Shown here piece by piece: positions 1 through 7,755 of a stretch of 64,000 nt of DNA. Under the pieces are notes generated by a model. That model made no database searches and had not been told where the DNA came from. It saw only the letters and a list, made by a program, of their open reading frames with translations. Origin of the DNA: Lachnospiraceae bacterium. Its GTDB lineage: Bacteria > Bacillota > Clostridia > Lachnospirales > Lachnospiraceae. Location: positions 25,268 to 89,267 of the forward strand of contig JAFPWO010000031.1 of NCBI GenBank assembly GCA_017394885.1, written 5' to 3'. A program made the position numbers and the translations under genes. Each line of letters opens with the position of its first letter. Position 1 is the first letter of the stretch.

Positions 1-431
1 AGGAAGAAATCGAGAAGGCCGCGCGGGCGGCGGATATCCATGACAATATCATGGAATTCCCCGAGCAGTACGAGACCATGGTCGGCGAGCGCGGCGTGAC
101 CCTTTCCGGCGGGCAGAAGCAGCGCAGCTCGATCGCCCGCGCGCTTCTAAAGAACAGCCCCATCCTGATCCTGGACGACTCGCTTTCCGCCGTTGACACG
201 GATACCGAGGAGCGGATCCTGAAGAACCTTAAGGAGTACCGGAAAGGCAAGACGAATATCATCATCGCGCACCGCGTTTCCACCGTGCAGAACGCGGATC
301 ATATCCTGGTGCTGGACGAGGGCGTGCCCGCGGAATATGGCAGCTGGGATGAGCTCATGGAGCGGGACGGCATCTTTGCCTCCATGGCTCGCAAGCAGCA
401 GCTGGAGCGGCAGCTCCAGCAGGTCGAGTAA
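1..431 (+). CDS. ABC exporter subunit, C-terminal part only (degenerate-site half)
   Basis: Only the C-terminal end of the nucleotide-binding domain is present; the open frame reaches the left edge of the window (first in-frame codon at 3). Visible are the signature LSGGQKQR, Walker B ILILDDSLSAVDT and the H-loop IIAHRVST. Walker B has Asp where the catalytic Glu normally stands, the mark of the degenerate partner in heterodimeric exporters such as BmrC/TM287. The next gene follows after 13 nt and supplies the Glu-containing partner, so the two likely form one multidrug- or lipid-type exporter in the membrane. Substrate unknown. Confidence 0.9.
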   Translation, partial: EEIEKAARAADIHDNIMEFPEQYETMVGERGVTLSGGQKQRSSIARALLKNSPILILDDSLSAVDTDTEERILKNLKEYRKGKTNIIIAHRVSTVQNADHILVLDEGVPAEYGSWDELMERDGIFASMARKQQLERQLQQVE

Positions 432-444
432 GGAGGGTCTGGTC

Positions 445-2523
445 ATGGCACAGATGAACGAAGAACTCCTCGAGACCAAATACAACGGCAACGTGTTTGC
501 CCGCCTGTTTGCGTACGTCAAGCCGCATATCAAAGTCATGATCCTGGCGCTGATCCTGGTGCTGACCGTGACCGGGATCGACCTGGTCAAGCCCGTGCTG
601 ATCGGCAACGCGATCGATAAATATATCGAAGGCTATGATACGCCGTACGTCCAGGTCCCGGCCGATCAGGCCCAGGTCACGCTGCGGCAGACCGGCTTAA
701 GCAAAGACGCCGCGGCCGGGCCCGACGCCCGCTATGCCCGCCTGATCTACTTTGAGGAAGAATATTTCCTGGTCCGGGATCTGGAGCAGGAAGATCTTGC
801 CGCCGTAAACGACTGGGAAAAAGCAGGCTATCCCGGCACCGAAAAGCTTCAGCTGTACGGAAGTCCCACGGTAGATACCCTGTCCTTCTCCGTAAACGGA
901 AAAGATCTGATGGCCGATGAAATGTCACGGGATGAGCTGGCGCTGCTGCGCTCTTCCGACCGGACCGGCATCACCCGGATCGCCCTGATCTACGCCTGCC
1001 TGCTCATCATCGGCTTCTTCCTGCAGCGCTGGCAGAGCTGGCTGCTGCAGAAGACCGGCCAAAGCATCATCTTTACCATCCGCCAGGAAGTTTTTACCCA
1101 CGTCCACTCTCTTCCCCTGCGCTTCTTTGACACCAATCCGGTGGGACGCATCGTGACCCGGGTGACCAACGACGTAGAGTCCTTAAACCAGATGTATACG
1201 CAGGTGCTGGTGCGGCTGATCAGCAATACGGTCCTGATCATCGGCTATGCCGTGGTCATGATCAGCATCAATCCGCGCCTGGCGCTGATCTCCTTCCTCT
1301 TCCTGCCGATCGTATTCGGGATGACGCTCTTTTTCCGGATCCAGATCCGCCGGATCTACCGGATCGTCCGCACCAAGATCTCCGGGCTCAACACTTTCCT
1401 CTCGGAGAACATTTCCGGGATGAAGCTGATCCAGCTCTTTGCCCGCGAGAAGACCAAGTCCGACGAGTTCCGGGAACGCACCGACGATCTGTACCGCTCA
1501 CAGATGAAGGAAATGATGATCTTCGGGTGCTTCCGCCCCGGCCTCTCCTTCCTCGCGAATATCGCCTACGCGCTGATCATCTACCGCAGCGGCGTATCGG
1601 TCCTCGAAGGCACGCTCACGCTGGGGACGCTCTATATCTTTACCAACTACATCCGCTCCTTCTTCGAACCGATCCAGGAGCTGGCGGAACAGTTCTCCAC
1701 CCTCCAGAACGCCATGGCCTCCGCGGAGAAGATCTTTACCGTGCTGGATGAAAAGAATACGATCGAAGAGCCGGAAAATCCTGTGCCGCTGCGTGATTTC
1801 CGCGGGAAGATCGAGTTCCGGAACGTCTGGTTCGCTTATGAGAATGAAGATTATGTCTTAAAGGACGTCAGCTTCGTGATCCGGCCCGGAGAGCGGGTCG
1901 CCTTCGTCGGCGCGACCGGTGCGGGGAAATCCTCTATCCTGAACCTGATCGGCCGCTATTATGATATTCAGAAGGGCGAGATCCTGATCGACGACGTCAA
2001 TATCCGGGATCTGTCCCTGGAAGAACTGCGCGGCGCGATCGGCCAGGTACAGCAGGATGTGTTCATCTTCACCGGGGACATCCGCAGCAATATCCGCCTG
2101 CTGAACGACGATATCCCGGATGAAAAAATCCGCGCCGCGGCCGAAGCAGCCAACGCGGATCACTTCATTCATCAGCTGCCGGCCGGGTTTGACGAACCGG
2201 TCACGGAGCGGGGCTCCACGCTCTCCGCCGGGGAACGCCAGCTCTTAAGCTTTGCCCGCACGCTTGCCTTCGACCCGAAGATCCTGGTCCTCGATGAGGC
2301 AACGGCCAATATCGATACCGAGACCGAGCAGCTGATCCAGGAAGCGCTGGAGACGCTGATGCAGGGCCGCACCTCCATTCTGGTGGCGCACCGGCTCTCG
2401 ACCATCCAGCACGCGGACGAGATCCTGGTCATGCATAAGGGACGGATCCGCGAACGCGGCACGCATCAGCAGCTGCTGGCCATGAACGGCATCTACAAAA
2501 AACTGTACGAACTGCAGCAATAG
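445..2523 (+). CDS. heterodimeric ABC exporter, permease/ATPase subunit (BmrD/YheH-like)
   Basis: 692 aa. Start at 445 is chosen because AGGAGG lies at 431-436; an upstream in-frame ATG (337) would overlap the previous gene. TM1 begins near residue 30. About 100 residues (about 55-165) are inserted between TM1 and TM2, which explains the length beyond the usual ~590 aa; BmrD-type proteins are known to be long. The C-terminal ATPase domain shows Walker A GATGAGKSS, Q-loop, Walker B ILVLDEATANID with catalytic Glu, and H-loop LVAHRLST. Its signature is LSAGERQ rather than LSGGQ. Together with the Asp-type Walker B of the upstream subunit this predicts one consensus and one degenerate ATP site. 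Exporter role is family knowledge; substrate unknown. Confidence 0.92.
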   Translation: MAQMNEELLETKYNGNVFARLFAYVKPHIKVMILALILVLTVTGIDLVKPVLIGNAIDKYIEGYDTPYVQVPADQAQVTLRQTGLSKDAAAGPDARYARLIYFEEEYFLVRDLEQEDLAAVNDWEKAGYPGTEKLQLYGSPTVDTLSFSVNGKDLMADEMSRDELALLRSSDRTGITRIALIYACLLIIGFFLQRWQSWLLQKTGQSIIFTIRQEVFTHVHSLPLRFFDTNPVGRIVTRVTNDVESLNQMYTQVLVRLISNTVLIIGYAVVMISINPRLALISFLFLPIVFGMTLFFRIQIRRIYRIVRTKISGLNTFLSENISGMKLIQLFAREKTKSDEFRERTDDLYRSQMKEMMIFGCFRPGLSFLANIAYALIIYRSGVSVLEGTLTLGTLYIFTNYIRSFFEPIQELAEQFSTLQNAMASAEKIFTVLDEKNTIEEPENPVPLRDFRGKIEFRNVWFAYENEDYVLKDVSFVIRPGERVAFVGATGAGKSSILNLIGRYYDIQKGEILIDDVNIRDLSLEELRGAIGQVQQDVFIFTGDIRSNIRLLNDDIPDEKIRAAAEAANADHFIHQLPAGFDEPVTERGSTLSAGERQLLSFARTLAFDPKILVLDEATANIDTETEQLIQEALETLMQGRTSILVAHRLSTIQHADEILVMHKGRIRERGTHQQLLAMNGIYKKLYELQQ

Positions 2524-2527
2524 CAGC

Positions 2528-2575
2528 AAAGCGATACCGCCCTCTCCCGAATCCGGGAGGGGGCGGTATCGCTTT
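2528..2575. terminator. bidirectional terminator hairpin
   Basis: AAAGCGATACCGCC pairs with GGCGGTATCGCTTT, with an inner CTCCCG/CGGGAG stem. It lies 4 nt after the exporter stop and 12 nt before the end of the convergent glycosyltransferase gene. The + side ends GCTTTGTCTG, so T-richness is modest, but the stem is long and perfect. Confidence 0.75.
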
Positions 2576-2586
2576 GTCTGAAATTT

Positions 2587-3636
2587 TTACCGTTTGAAGA
2601 TCAGCCGTTTCTGAATAAAGAAACTCACAAAGAACAGGGCCAGGTCCACAAAGACCTTGACGACCACTTCCTCGGCGGACAGGGCCAGGCTGAAGTTTTT
2701 TACCAGGAATGCGGAAACATACGCCTGTGCCACACAGAGCAAAACATATTCCACGGCTGTCACGGACACTTTCTTCTCGCTCTTAAAAACGATATTCCGG
2801 TTGACCACGAAATTAAAGCTCGCGGAGATCACGCGGGCCAGGTAGGTCGCCGCCAGGATGCGGTGCTCTCCCTCCGGCAGGATCAGCTTGGAGAAGAAAG
2901 CAAACATCACGAGATCCACGATCGCGGAGCTGACGCCGGAGAGCGCAAAGCGGAAGAAGGTCCCGAAGATGATCCAGTAGATCCGGGCGGAATCGGTAAA
3001 CGTATTGAAATGCGTCCCCTTGTTTTCGTCCAGATAGACGGTCTCAATGGGGATCTCCAGAATGCCCGACTGCTTTCCCACGTCCAGCAGCATGGCCGTC
3101 TCATATTCAAAGCGCTTCCCCCTGACCGCCAGGCAGGCCTCAACCAGCGCATTCGGAATGCCACGCAGGCCGGTCTGCGTATCCCCGACCTTCATGCGGA
3201 AAAAGATCCGGAAAACCCGGGCGGTGGTCTGATTGCCGAAGCGGCTGCGGGCCGGTACCTGCGGCAGGGTAAAATCCCGGGAGCCGAGGATCAGCCGCTC
3301 TTCGCCGCCGGTCATGGCGTCCGCCAGTTTTTTCACATCTGCGCATAAATGCTGGCCGTCCGAATCCGCCGTGATCACGCCGGCATACTCATCGAAATCA
3401 TAATGATCCCGGTAATACGCCAGCCCGGTCTTTAAGGCCTGGCCCTTCCCTTCGTTGACTGCATGGGTCAGGACCGCGCAGCCCTTGTGCGAAAGCTCCT
3501 CAAATATCGTTTTATCGCTGCTTCCGTCATCCACGACGATCACATCCGAAAAACCGGCTTCGTGCAGCTCCTCCACATAGGAAGGAAAGGAAGCCGGCGG
3601 ATCAAGGGCCGGGATCAATATAACGGTTTTCTTCAT
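2587..3636 (-). CDS. GT2 glycosyltransferase fused to GtrA-like membrane domain
   Basis: 349 aa. The start MKKTVILIPALDPP at 3636 has GGAGAGG six bases upstream; longer in-frame starts lack spacing. Residues 1-220 are a family-2 glycosyltransferase of dolichyl-phosphate-mannose-synthase type: VIVVDDGSSD near the N-terminus, then the metal-binding ADSDGQH. Residues about 225-349 form a four-helix GtrA-like domain (FRFALSGVSSAIVDL to the basic FIQKRLIFKR end). Such fusions load sugars onto undecaprenyl phosphate and move them for cell-envelope glycan decoration. Monocistronic, with its own promoter. Donor and acceptor sugars cannot be told. Confidence 0.88.
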   Translation of the reverse strand: MKKTVILIPALDPPASFPSYVEELHEAGFSDVIVVDDGSSDKTIFEELSHKGCAVLTHAVNEGKGQALKTGLAYYRDHYDFDEYAGVITADSDGQHLCADVKKLADAMTGGEERLILGSRDFTLPQVPARSRFGNQTTARVFRIFFRMKVGDTQTGLRGIPNALVEACLAVRGKRFEYETAMLLDVGKQSGILEIPIETVYLDENKGTHFNTFTDSARIYWIIFGTFFRFALSGVSSAIVDLVMFAFFSKLILPEGEHRILAATYLARVISASFNFVVNRNIVFKSEKKVSVTAVEYVLLCVAQAYVSAFLVKNFSLALSAEEVVVKVFVDLALFFVSFFIQKRLIFKR

Positions 3637-3683
3637 GATCATCCTCTCCCGGAAGCCGTCACAGCCGCTTCCGGACCTTTGAC

Positions 3684-3712
3684 AGCATAGCACATTCCGG
3701 GGGACGGTACAA
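3684..3712 (-). promoter_or_regulatory. sigma-A type promoter of the glycosyltransferase gene
   Basis: On the minus strand TTGTAC, a 17-nt spacer and TATGCT, about 48 nt upstream of the start codon at 3636. Confidence 0.5.
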
Positions 3713-3767
3713 GCCTTCCGGCTTTTTCTTTTCATCACAGCAAAAAGCCGCCGCTTTCTTTTTCGCC

Positions 3768-3796
3768 TTGACAAATCCTTATTCATCCCGTATCAT
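3768..3796 (+). promoter_or_regulatory. sigma-A promoter of the adhesin leader
   Basis: TTGACA at 3768-3773 and TATCAT at 3791-3796 with a 17-nt spacer. Transcription from about 3803 would give a ~285-nt 5' leader ahead of the adhesin start at 4089. The rest of the 3637-4088 gap holds the divergent promoter and a leader ORF. Confidence 0.65.
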
Positions 3797-3987
3797 AACG
3801 GTACAGCCTGCGGGCTGTCTGATACAATTCCCCCGTAACAATCAATTTTATCACGGATTCTCCTGCCGTCCTTTTCGCGTGCCTTCTGCTCGCCGGACGG
3901 ATCTTTGCTTTTCACAATTTTATCCAAACAAGGCTGAAATCACCATTAACCCTGTATTTCTGCATCATTTTTACCAAGGAGGTGTCT

Positions 3988-4077
3988 ATGATCCGGCATT
4001 CCAGACTGACGCCGCGGGGGCGCCTGCCCCCTGCGCCGCACCGTTTTGTCCGCCATCCGTCAATGAAAAATCCATGA
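3988..4077 (+). CDS. 29-aa leader peptide upstream of the adhesin
   Basis: ATG at 3988 is preceded by a near-perfect AAGGAGGTG (3976-3984). The frame encodes 29 residues, rich in Arg and Pro, and stops at 4075-4077, 11 nt before the adhesin ATG (4089). The adhesin itself has a weaker AAAGGA site that overlaps the end of this frame. A GC hairpin (GGGGGC/GCCCCC, 4016-4031) sits inside it. I infer that ribosomes load here and re-initiate on the adhesin, or that the peptide regulates it. No homologue recognised. Confidence 0.45.
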   Translation: MIRHSRLTPRGRLPPAPHRFVRHPSMKNP

Positions 4078-4088
4078 AAGGAAATCAT

Positions 4089-5861
4089 ATGAATAAGATA
4101 TTTCGAAAAACCGCAGCCCTGATGCTGGCTGCGGCCCTGCTTTTCAGCACCCTCTCCGCGCAGGCAGGCGACAACAACCGGTTCCGGCGGGACGGCGACG
4201 TGCTCTACGATGAAGCCCCGTCTCCGGTTTCTCCGCTCGCCAACGGCGATATCATTGCCGACCACGGGGCATTAAAAGTCCTGGAATATGACTATATCTC
4301 CCTGATCAACCGTCTGGCCGCTTCCGACGCCTATAAAGGCCTGTTCCCGGTCAGCAAGATTTACGTCGACGGCCAGGAAGCAGCCGAGACCCTCGGGCTG
4401 CGTGTCCTCATCTCCAATTCCCCCAACCACCGGCAGAGCGGCAACTCCGGCACCACCGTTTCCTTTATCAACGGTTCCGCCCGCTCCACCGGCAACGCCG
4501 CCTACGGGATCGGGCAGTTTCTGAACAACGAGCAGTTCACCATCAACGGCGAGATCGGTTACTGCTTTGACTGGACCACGCCTGCGGCTTCCGGCACGCA
4601 CGAGCCCAGTCCCACCCTGGTGGACGCCGGCATCCTCGTCGGCACCGGCGCGGACGTGGAAAAGCTCGCGGCTGCCGCGAAGATGCTGACGCGCGACAAC
4701 TACAAGCTGATCCGCGACAACGCTTCTTCGATCGCCAGAGGGCTCAGCATTCCGGCCTTTACCGACCCGGACTACAGCTATATTGAAAGCGCCGGCGTCG
4801 AGATCCCGCAGGAGCTGATGGTCCGCCTGCTGCAGGACACCTCCGCGGACGGAATCGCCTTTAAGCGCGGGCTGGTGCAGATGCTGGTCTGGCAGCAGAT
4901 GAACGATATTTCCTTCTCCGACTGGTTCTATTCGTTTCTCACCAGCGCCGGCTACTACAATAAGGAGGGGCAGTGGATCGAAACACCCGGTTCCACACCC
5001 ATCACCACGCCCATCGTCGGGATCGGAAGCCTCATCGATTTCCCCGGGCTGTACAGCCTCGGCTACCGCGCCTGGGTGGAGCTGCAGGGCAGTGCCGCGT
5101 CCACGGCCGATGCGGAATGGCAGTATGAACTGACCGTCGGTGTTCCGTTCACCGTTCCGGCAGCGGATGCGGAAGGCATCGGGAAGATTCTGGACGCCAA
5201 CGGCGGAAAGATCGATCCGGACGGGGAGATCGCCGTACAGCGGAGCGCGGACGGAAAGACCATTACCCTGACCGCCGCCGCACCGACGGCCGGATGGACC
5301 GACTGGCTCGGCATGACGGAATCCTCCCGCATGATCTACTCTTCTCTGCCGTATAATCCCTCTTATTTCGATGCGGAGGGAAGCTATGTGGCCGGCTCGG
5401 GGCAGTTTATCGTGGACGTGAGCGAGCTGCTGTATCTGCGGGCCCGGGTAAAAGCCGAACTGAACGACGGGTATCTTACGGTCATGAAAACCGGCGGGAA
5501 CAGCGCCCTGACCGAGGGCAACACCGCGTATTCCCTGGCCGGCGCGGTCTACGGGGTGTACGCTTCCCGGGCCGATGCGGCCAGTGACGCGAACCGCCTC
5601 GGGACGCTCACGACCGCATCGGACGGCAGCAGCGGCAGCCTGTCTCTCGAAGTCGGGACCTACTATGTAAAAGAACTGACCGCTTCGCCGGGATACGCCA
5701 AAGACACGGCGATCCATTCCGTAGATGTAAGTGCTGAAAATACGGCAGATAACCCGGCCGTGGTACAGTCCGTGGAGCCGCCGCTTGCGGATCCGGTCGG
5801 GCTGATCCTCCGAAAGACCGATGAAAAGACAGGCGACGAAGGGCGACGCGTTGAGCAGTGA
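4089..5861 (+). CDS. VaFE/SpaA-type surface adhesin, N-terminal exon (interrupted)
   Basis: Signal peptide at residues 1-26 (MNKIFRKTA then a hydrophobic run ending AQA). Residues ~60-360 resemble a thioester (TQXA) adhesion domain: GEIGYCFDWTTP carries the candidate thioester Cys. A SpaA/prealbumin domain follows at ~460-560 (SLAGAVYGVYA to GTYYVKELTASPGYAKD; isopeptide Lys and Glu plausible). The frame then enters a second SpaA repeat (LILRKTDEKTGDE) and is cut at ~5841 by intron-like sequence, stopping by chance at 5861. The missing half of that repeat resumes at 7756. Unspliced, it would give a secreted 590-aa protein without cell-wall anchor. Start chosen for the signal peptide and AAAGGA site. 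Confidence 0.85.
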   Translation: MNKIFRKTAALMLAAALLFSTLSAQAGDNNRFRRDGDVLYDEAPSPVSPLANGDIIADHGALKVLEYDYISLINRLAASDAYKGLFPVSKIYVDGQEAAETLGLRVLISNSPNHRQSGNSGTTVSFINGSARSTGNAAYGIGQFLNNEQFTINGEIGYCFDWTTPAASGTHEPSPTLVDAGILVGTGADVEKLAAAAKMLTRDNYKLIRDNASSIARGLSIPAFTDPDYSYIESAGVEIPQELMVRLLQDTSADGIAFKRGLVQMLVWQQMNDISFSDWFYSFLTSAGYYNKEGQWIETPGSTPITTPIVGIGSLIDFPGLYSLGYRAWVELQGSAASTADAEWQYELTVGVPFTVPAADAEGIGKILDANGGKIDPDGEIAVQRSADGKTITLTAAAPTAGWTDWLGMTESSRMIYSSLPYNPSYFDAEGSYVAGSGQFIVDVSELLYLRARVKAELNDGYLTVMKTGGNSALTEGNTAYSLAGAVYGVYASRADAASDANRLGTLTTASDGSSGSLSLEVGTYYVKELTASPGYAKDTAIHSVDVSAENTADNPAVVQSVEPPLADPVGLILRKTDEKTGDEGRRVEQ

Positions 5862-6386
5862 ATCACGCAGGCTGCTCCATCCGGCAAACGGATGAACTGT
5901 GCGAAGGATGGCCGGCGACGGCCACACTGAGCTCCGGCACGGGAGATCACGGTGCGCACCGCATCGTCCCGTGAAGCCCGGTAAAGACGGCGCAGAAAAG
6001 CCTAAACCGAAAGGCAGGGCGGATCAGGCGCCGGGTGCATTCGGTCACGGTGAGGATACAGGGCAGAAACCTTGCCTGTCCTGTTGGACGAACTTCCGAA
6101 GAAAAGGGTCAAGTCTTTCCGCGAAAGCGGTTCTCCCGCACGCAGAGGCGAGTCGTATCCGTTGCTGCAAAAGCCTCTATCAAAAAAGCGGCGGGGCCCC
6201 GGGAAGCACCTGAAACCGATATTGTACTTCGCGCGGAACACGGAAAGCGGAGCGGGAAAAATCCCTGCGCAGGGACCCGGTCCGTGAGAGCGGGGTCACG
6301 AGGGTGGAAGCCTCTGTAACGGAGGCGGACCGACAGGCCCCAGTCACCGCGCCGCAGACCCCCTGCGGCGAAGAAAGAAACGTTGT

Positions 6387-6599
6387 ATGAAAAAGCAGGA
6401 TGAAAAAGCCTATGCGGCTGCGAAAAAGAAGTGCCGTCTGAGCAGCTCGGAAGTCCGGATGGCCATCATGCTCGGGATCCCGCCCGAAAAACTGCTGGCC
6501 ATGATCCCGGATCCGCGGGAGACCTGGAAGGATCCGGTACCGCTCCGCATACGCCGGCTGTATGAAAAAGAATTCGGGAAAGGACGTCTCCCCGGATGA
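6387..6599 (+). CDS. 70-aa basic protein inside the intron
   Basis: Short protein rich in Lys and Arg, with a KKCRLSSSEVRMAIMLG segment (helical, helix-turn-helix-like in look) and a conserved-looking PWK-type motif (WKDPVPLRIRRLYEKEF). From memory similar ~70-90-aa hypothetical proteins are common in Clostridia, but I cannot name a family or function. It follows the 5' ribozyme part and ends 41 nt before the lipoprotein gene. The ribosome binding site is weak (GAAAGAAA). Confidence 0.6.
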   Translation: MKKQDEKAYAAAKKKCRLSSSEVRMAIMLGIPPEKLLAMIPDPRETWKDPVPLRIRRLYEKEFGKGRLPG

Positions 6600-6640
6600 T
6601 CCCTGCGAAAAGCCGACGTTCGAACGAAGGAAGAATAGAA

Positions 6641-7630
6641 ATGAATCAAAAGATGGGATATTTCCGGCTGTTTGCCGCAGTCACGCTTTCGCTTTGTCTG
6701 CTTGCGGCGGCCGTATCCTGCGGGATAAAAGTGATCCCCTGCCCCCCGGAAAGCCCGGTTTCCGGCAGCGAAACCGCATTTCCCGAAGCCGCATTTCCCG
6801 CCGAAAGGACCAGAGCCCTCCCGGAAAGAGCTTCCGCGGTGAGGGAGACGGAAAGCCGCCGAACGGCCGCCTGCCCCACCGAAACGGCGGCGCCTGCTGC
6901 GGTGCCGGAAAGCACTTCCCCGGCGCAGGCTTCAGCGGAAGTATCTTCGTCCGCGGCTCTTCTCCCGCCAGAAAGCGAGGAAGAAAGCGTGCCTGCGCAC
7001 AGCCATGAGTGGGTCCCTGTCACGGAGACGGTTATATTTCCGGAGGAGACCGCCGTCGTGCAGTATGAAGCCGAAACGCATATCGTCCACCATGAAGCGG
7101 AAACCGAAATCCTGCACCACGAAGCGGAGACGCGAGTGGTTTTTCACGAAGCAGAGACCGAAACCCTGCGTGTCACCGACCGGAAAGCCTGGGAGGAAGA
7201 GGTCATTCTGGAAGAAGCCTGGGACGAAGAGATCACGGAGATTCATGCGCTCTGCAATGTCTGCGGCATGGATTATCACGGACTGAGCGAAGAGATCATT
7301 CAGGCCGATCAGAGCGGCCATCTGCAGCGGGGCGAAGGCTCCGGCTGGCATACCGAAGCGGTCACCGTGGAGATCCTGCACCATGAGCCCCTGACGTCGC
7401 TGGTCCATCATGAGGAAGAATGGCACACGGAGGAACACGTGATCCGGGAAGCCTGGGAGGAAACGCTGACCGACCGGGAGGCCTGGGAGGAAGCCGTTCT
7501 CCTGGAAGAAGCCTGGGATGAGATCGTCACGGACCGGGAAGCACGGGAAGAGATCATGGTTATTCAGGAAGCGCGTACCGAAACGCTTGTTGCCGGATAC
7601 CGCTGCCGCGGCTGCGGCGCCGTCCGCTGA
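6641..7630 (+). CDS. secreted lipoprotein-like repeat protein with CxxC pairs, inside the intron
   Basis: 329 aa. The start at 6641 follows GAAGGAAG. Residues 1-26 are a signal sequence and Cys27 (AAVSC) a possible but weak lipobox. Residues 35-118 are low-complexity (Pro/Glu/Ser/Ala). From about 139 come short repeats: (V/L)HHEAETE-type at 142-172 and EAWEE/EEAWDE-type at 183-198 and 269-305. Between them lies CNVC (205-208) followed by His213, His227 and His237. The C-terminus holds a second pair, CRGC (322-325). The two CxxC knuckles could bind one zinc. Function unknown. It sits where an intron normally carries its reverse transcriptase. Confidence 0.7.
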   Translation: MNQKMGYFRLFAAVTLSLCLLAAAVSCGIKVIPCPPESPVSGSETAFPEAAFPAERTRALPERASAVRETESRRTAACPTETAAPAAVPESTSPAQASAEVSSSAALLPPESEEESVPAHSHEWVPVTETVIFPEETAVVQYEAETHIVHHEAETEILHHEAETRVVFHEAETETLRVTDRKAWEEEVILEEAWDEEITEIHALCNVCGMDYHGLSEEIIQADQSGHLQRGEGSGWHTEAVTVEILHHEPLTSLVHHEEEWHTEEHVIREAWEETLTDREAWEEAVLLEEAWDEIVTDREAREEIMVIQEARTETLVAGYRCRGCGAVR

Positions 7631-7698
7631 AGCCGTTCATCCGTACTGTTTTTCTTTCTTCGTTCAAACATCTGTATCTGCGACGTTTCGGTGACGGA

Positions 7699-7732
7699 AC
7701 GCCCGGTGCGGTGAAAGCCGCACGCCGGGTGT
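7699..7732 (+). ncRNA. group II intron domain V (catalytic hairpin)
   Basis: Exactly 34 nt: proximal stem ACGCCCGG/CCGGGTGT (8 bp including one G-U), a two-base CG bulge on the 3' side, distal stem TGCGG/CCGCA and a six-base TGAAAG loop. The catalytic triad reads CGC, the variant typical of IIC introns, although ~670 nt of RNA outside the ORFs is long for IIC. Domain VI follows two bases later (7735-7752): GAACTGA/TCATTTC closed by a GCGA tetraloop with one C-T mismatch. Confidence 0.85.
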
Positions 7733-7755
7733 GGGAACTGAGCGATCATTTCTAT

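Larger units (their letters stand above)
5842..7755 (+). mobile_element. group II intron-like element without reverse transcriptase, carrying other ORFs
   Basis: It interrupts the adhesin inside a SpaA repeat. The 5' part (5842-~6386) is dense in hairpins: GAGCAG/CTGCTC (5853-5877), ATCCG/CGGAT (5879-5893), GGCCG-GCGA-CGGCC (5910-5923), CACGGGA/TCCCGTG (5938-5973). The 3' part has a 34-nt domain V (7699-7732), then domain VI (7735-7752) and the end TAT, matching the AY rule. No intron-encoded reverse transcriptase is present; domain IV space holds two unrelated ORFs. The 5' end GGGCGAC (from 5841) resembles the GUGYG consensus but deviates. Joining 5841 to 7756 restores the frame as DEGSAQGGASL, close to other repeats in this protein. 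Boundaries uncertain by one or two bases. Confidence 0.75.

Noticed and set aside
5841..5861. Adhesin considered a simple frameshifted pseudogene
   Set aside because: The break is not a point change: 1.9 kb of structured sequence with a domain V hairpin separates two in-register halves of one SpaA repeat.
4272..5927. Long open frame on the minus strand opposite the adhesin N-terminal exon
   Set aside because: No ribosome binding site and no recognisable protein; the plus strand has a signal peptide and adhesin domains. High-GC codon bias opens antisense frames.
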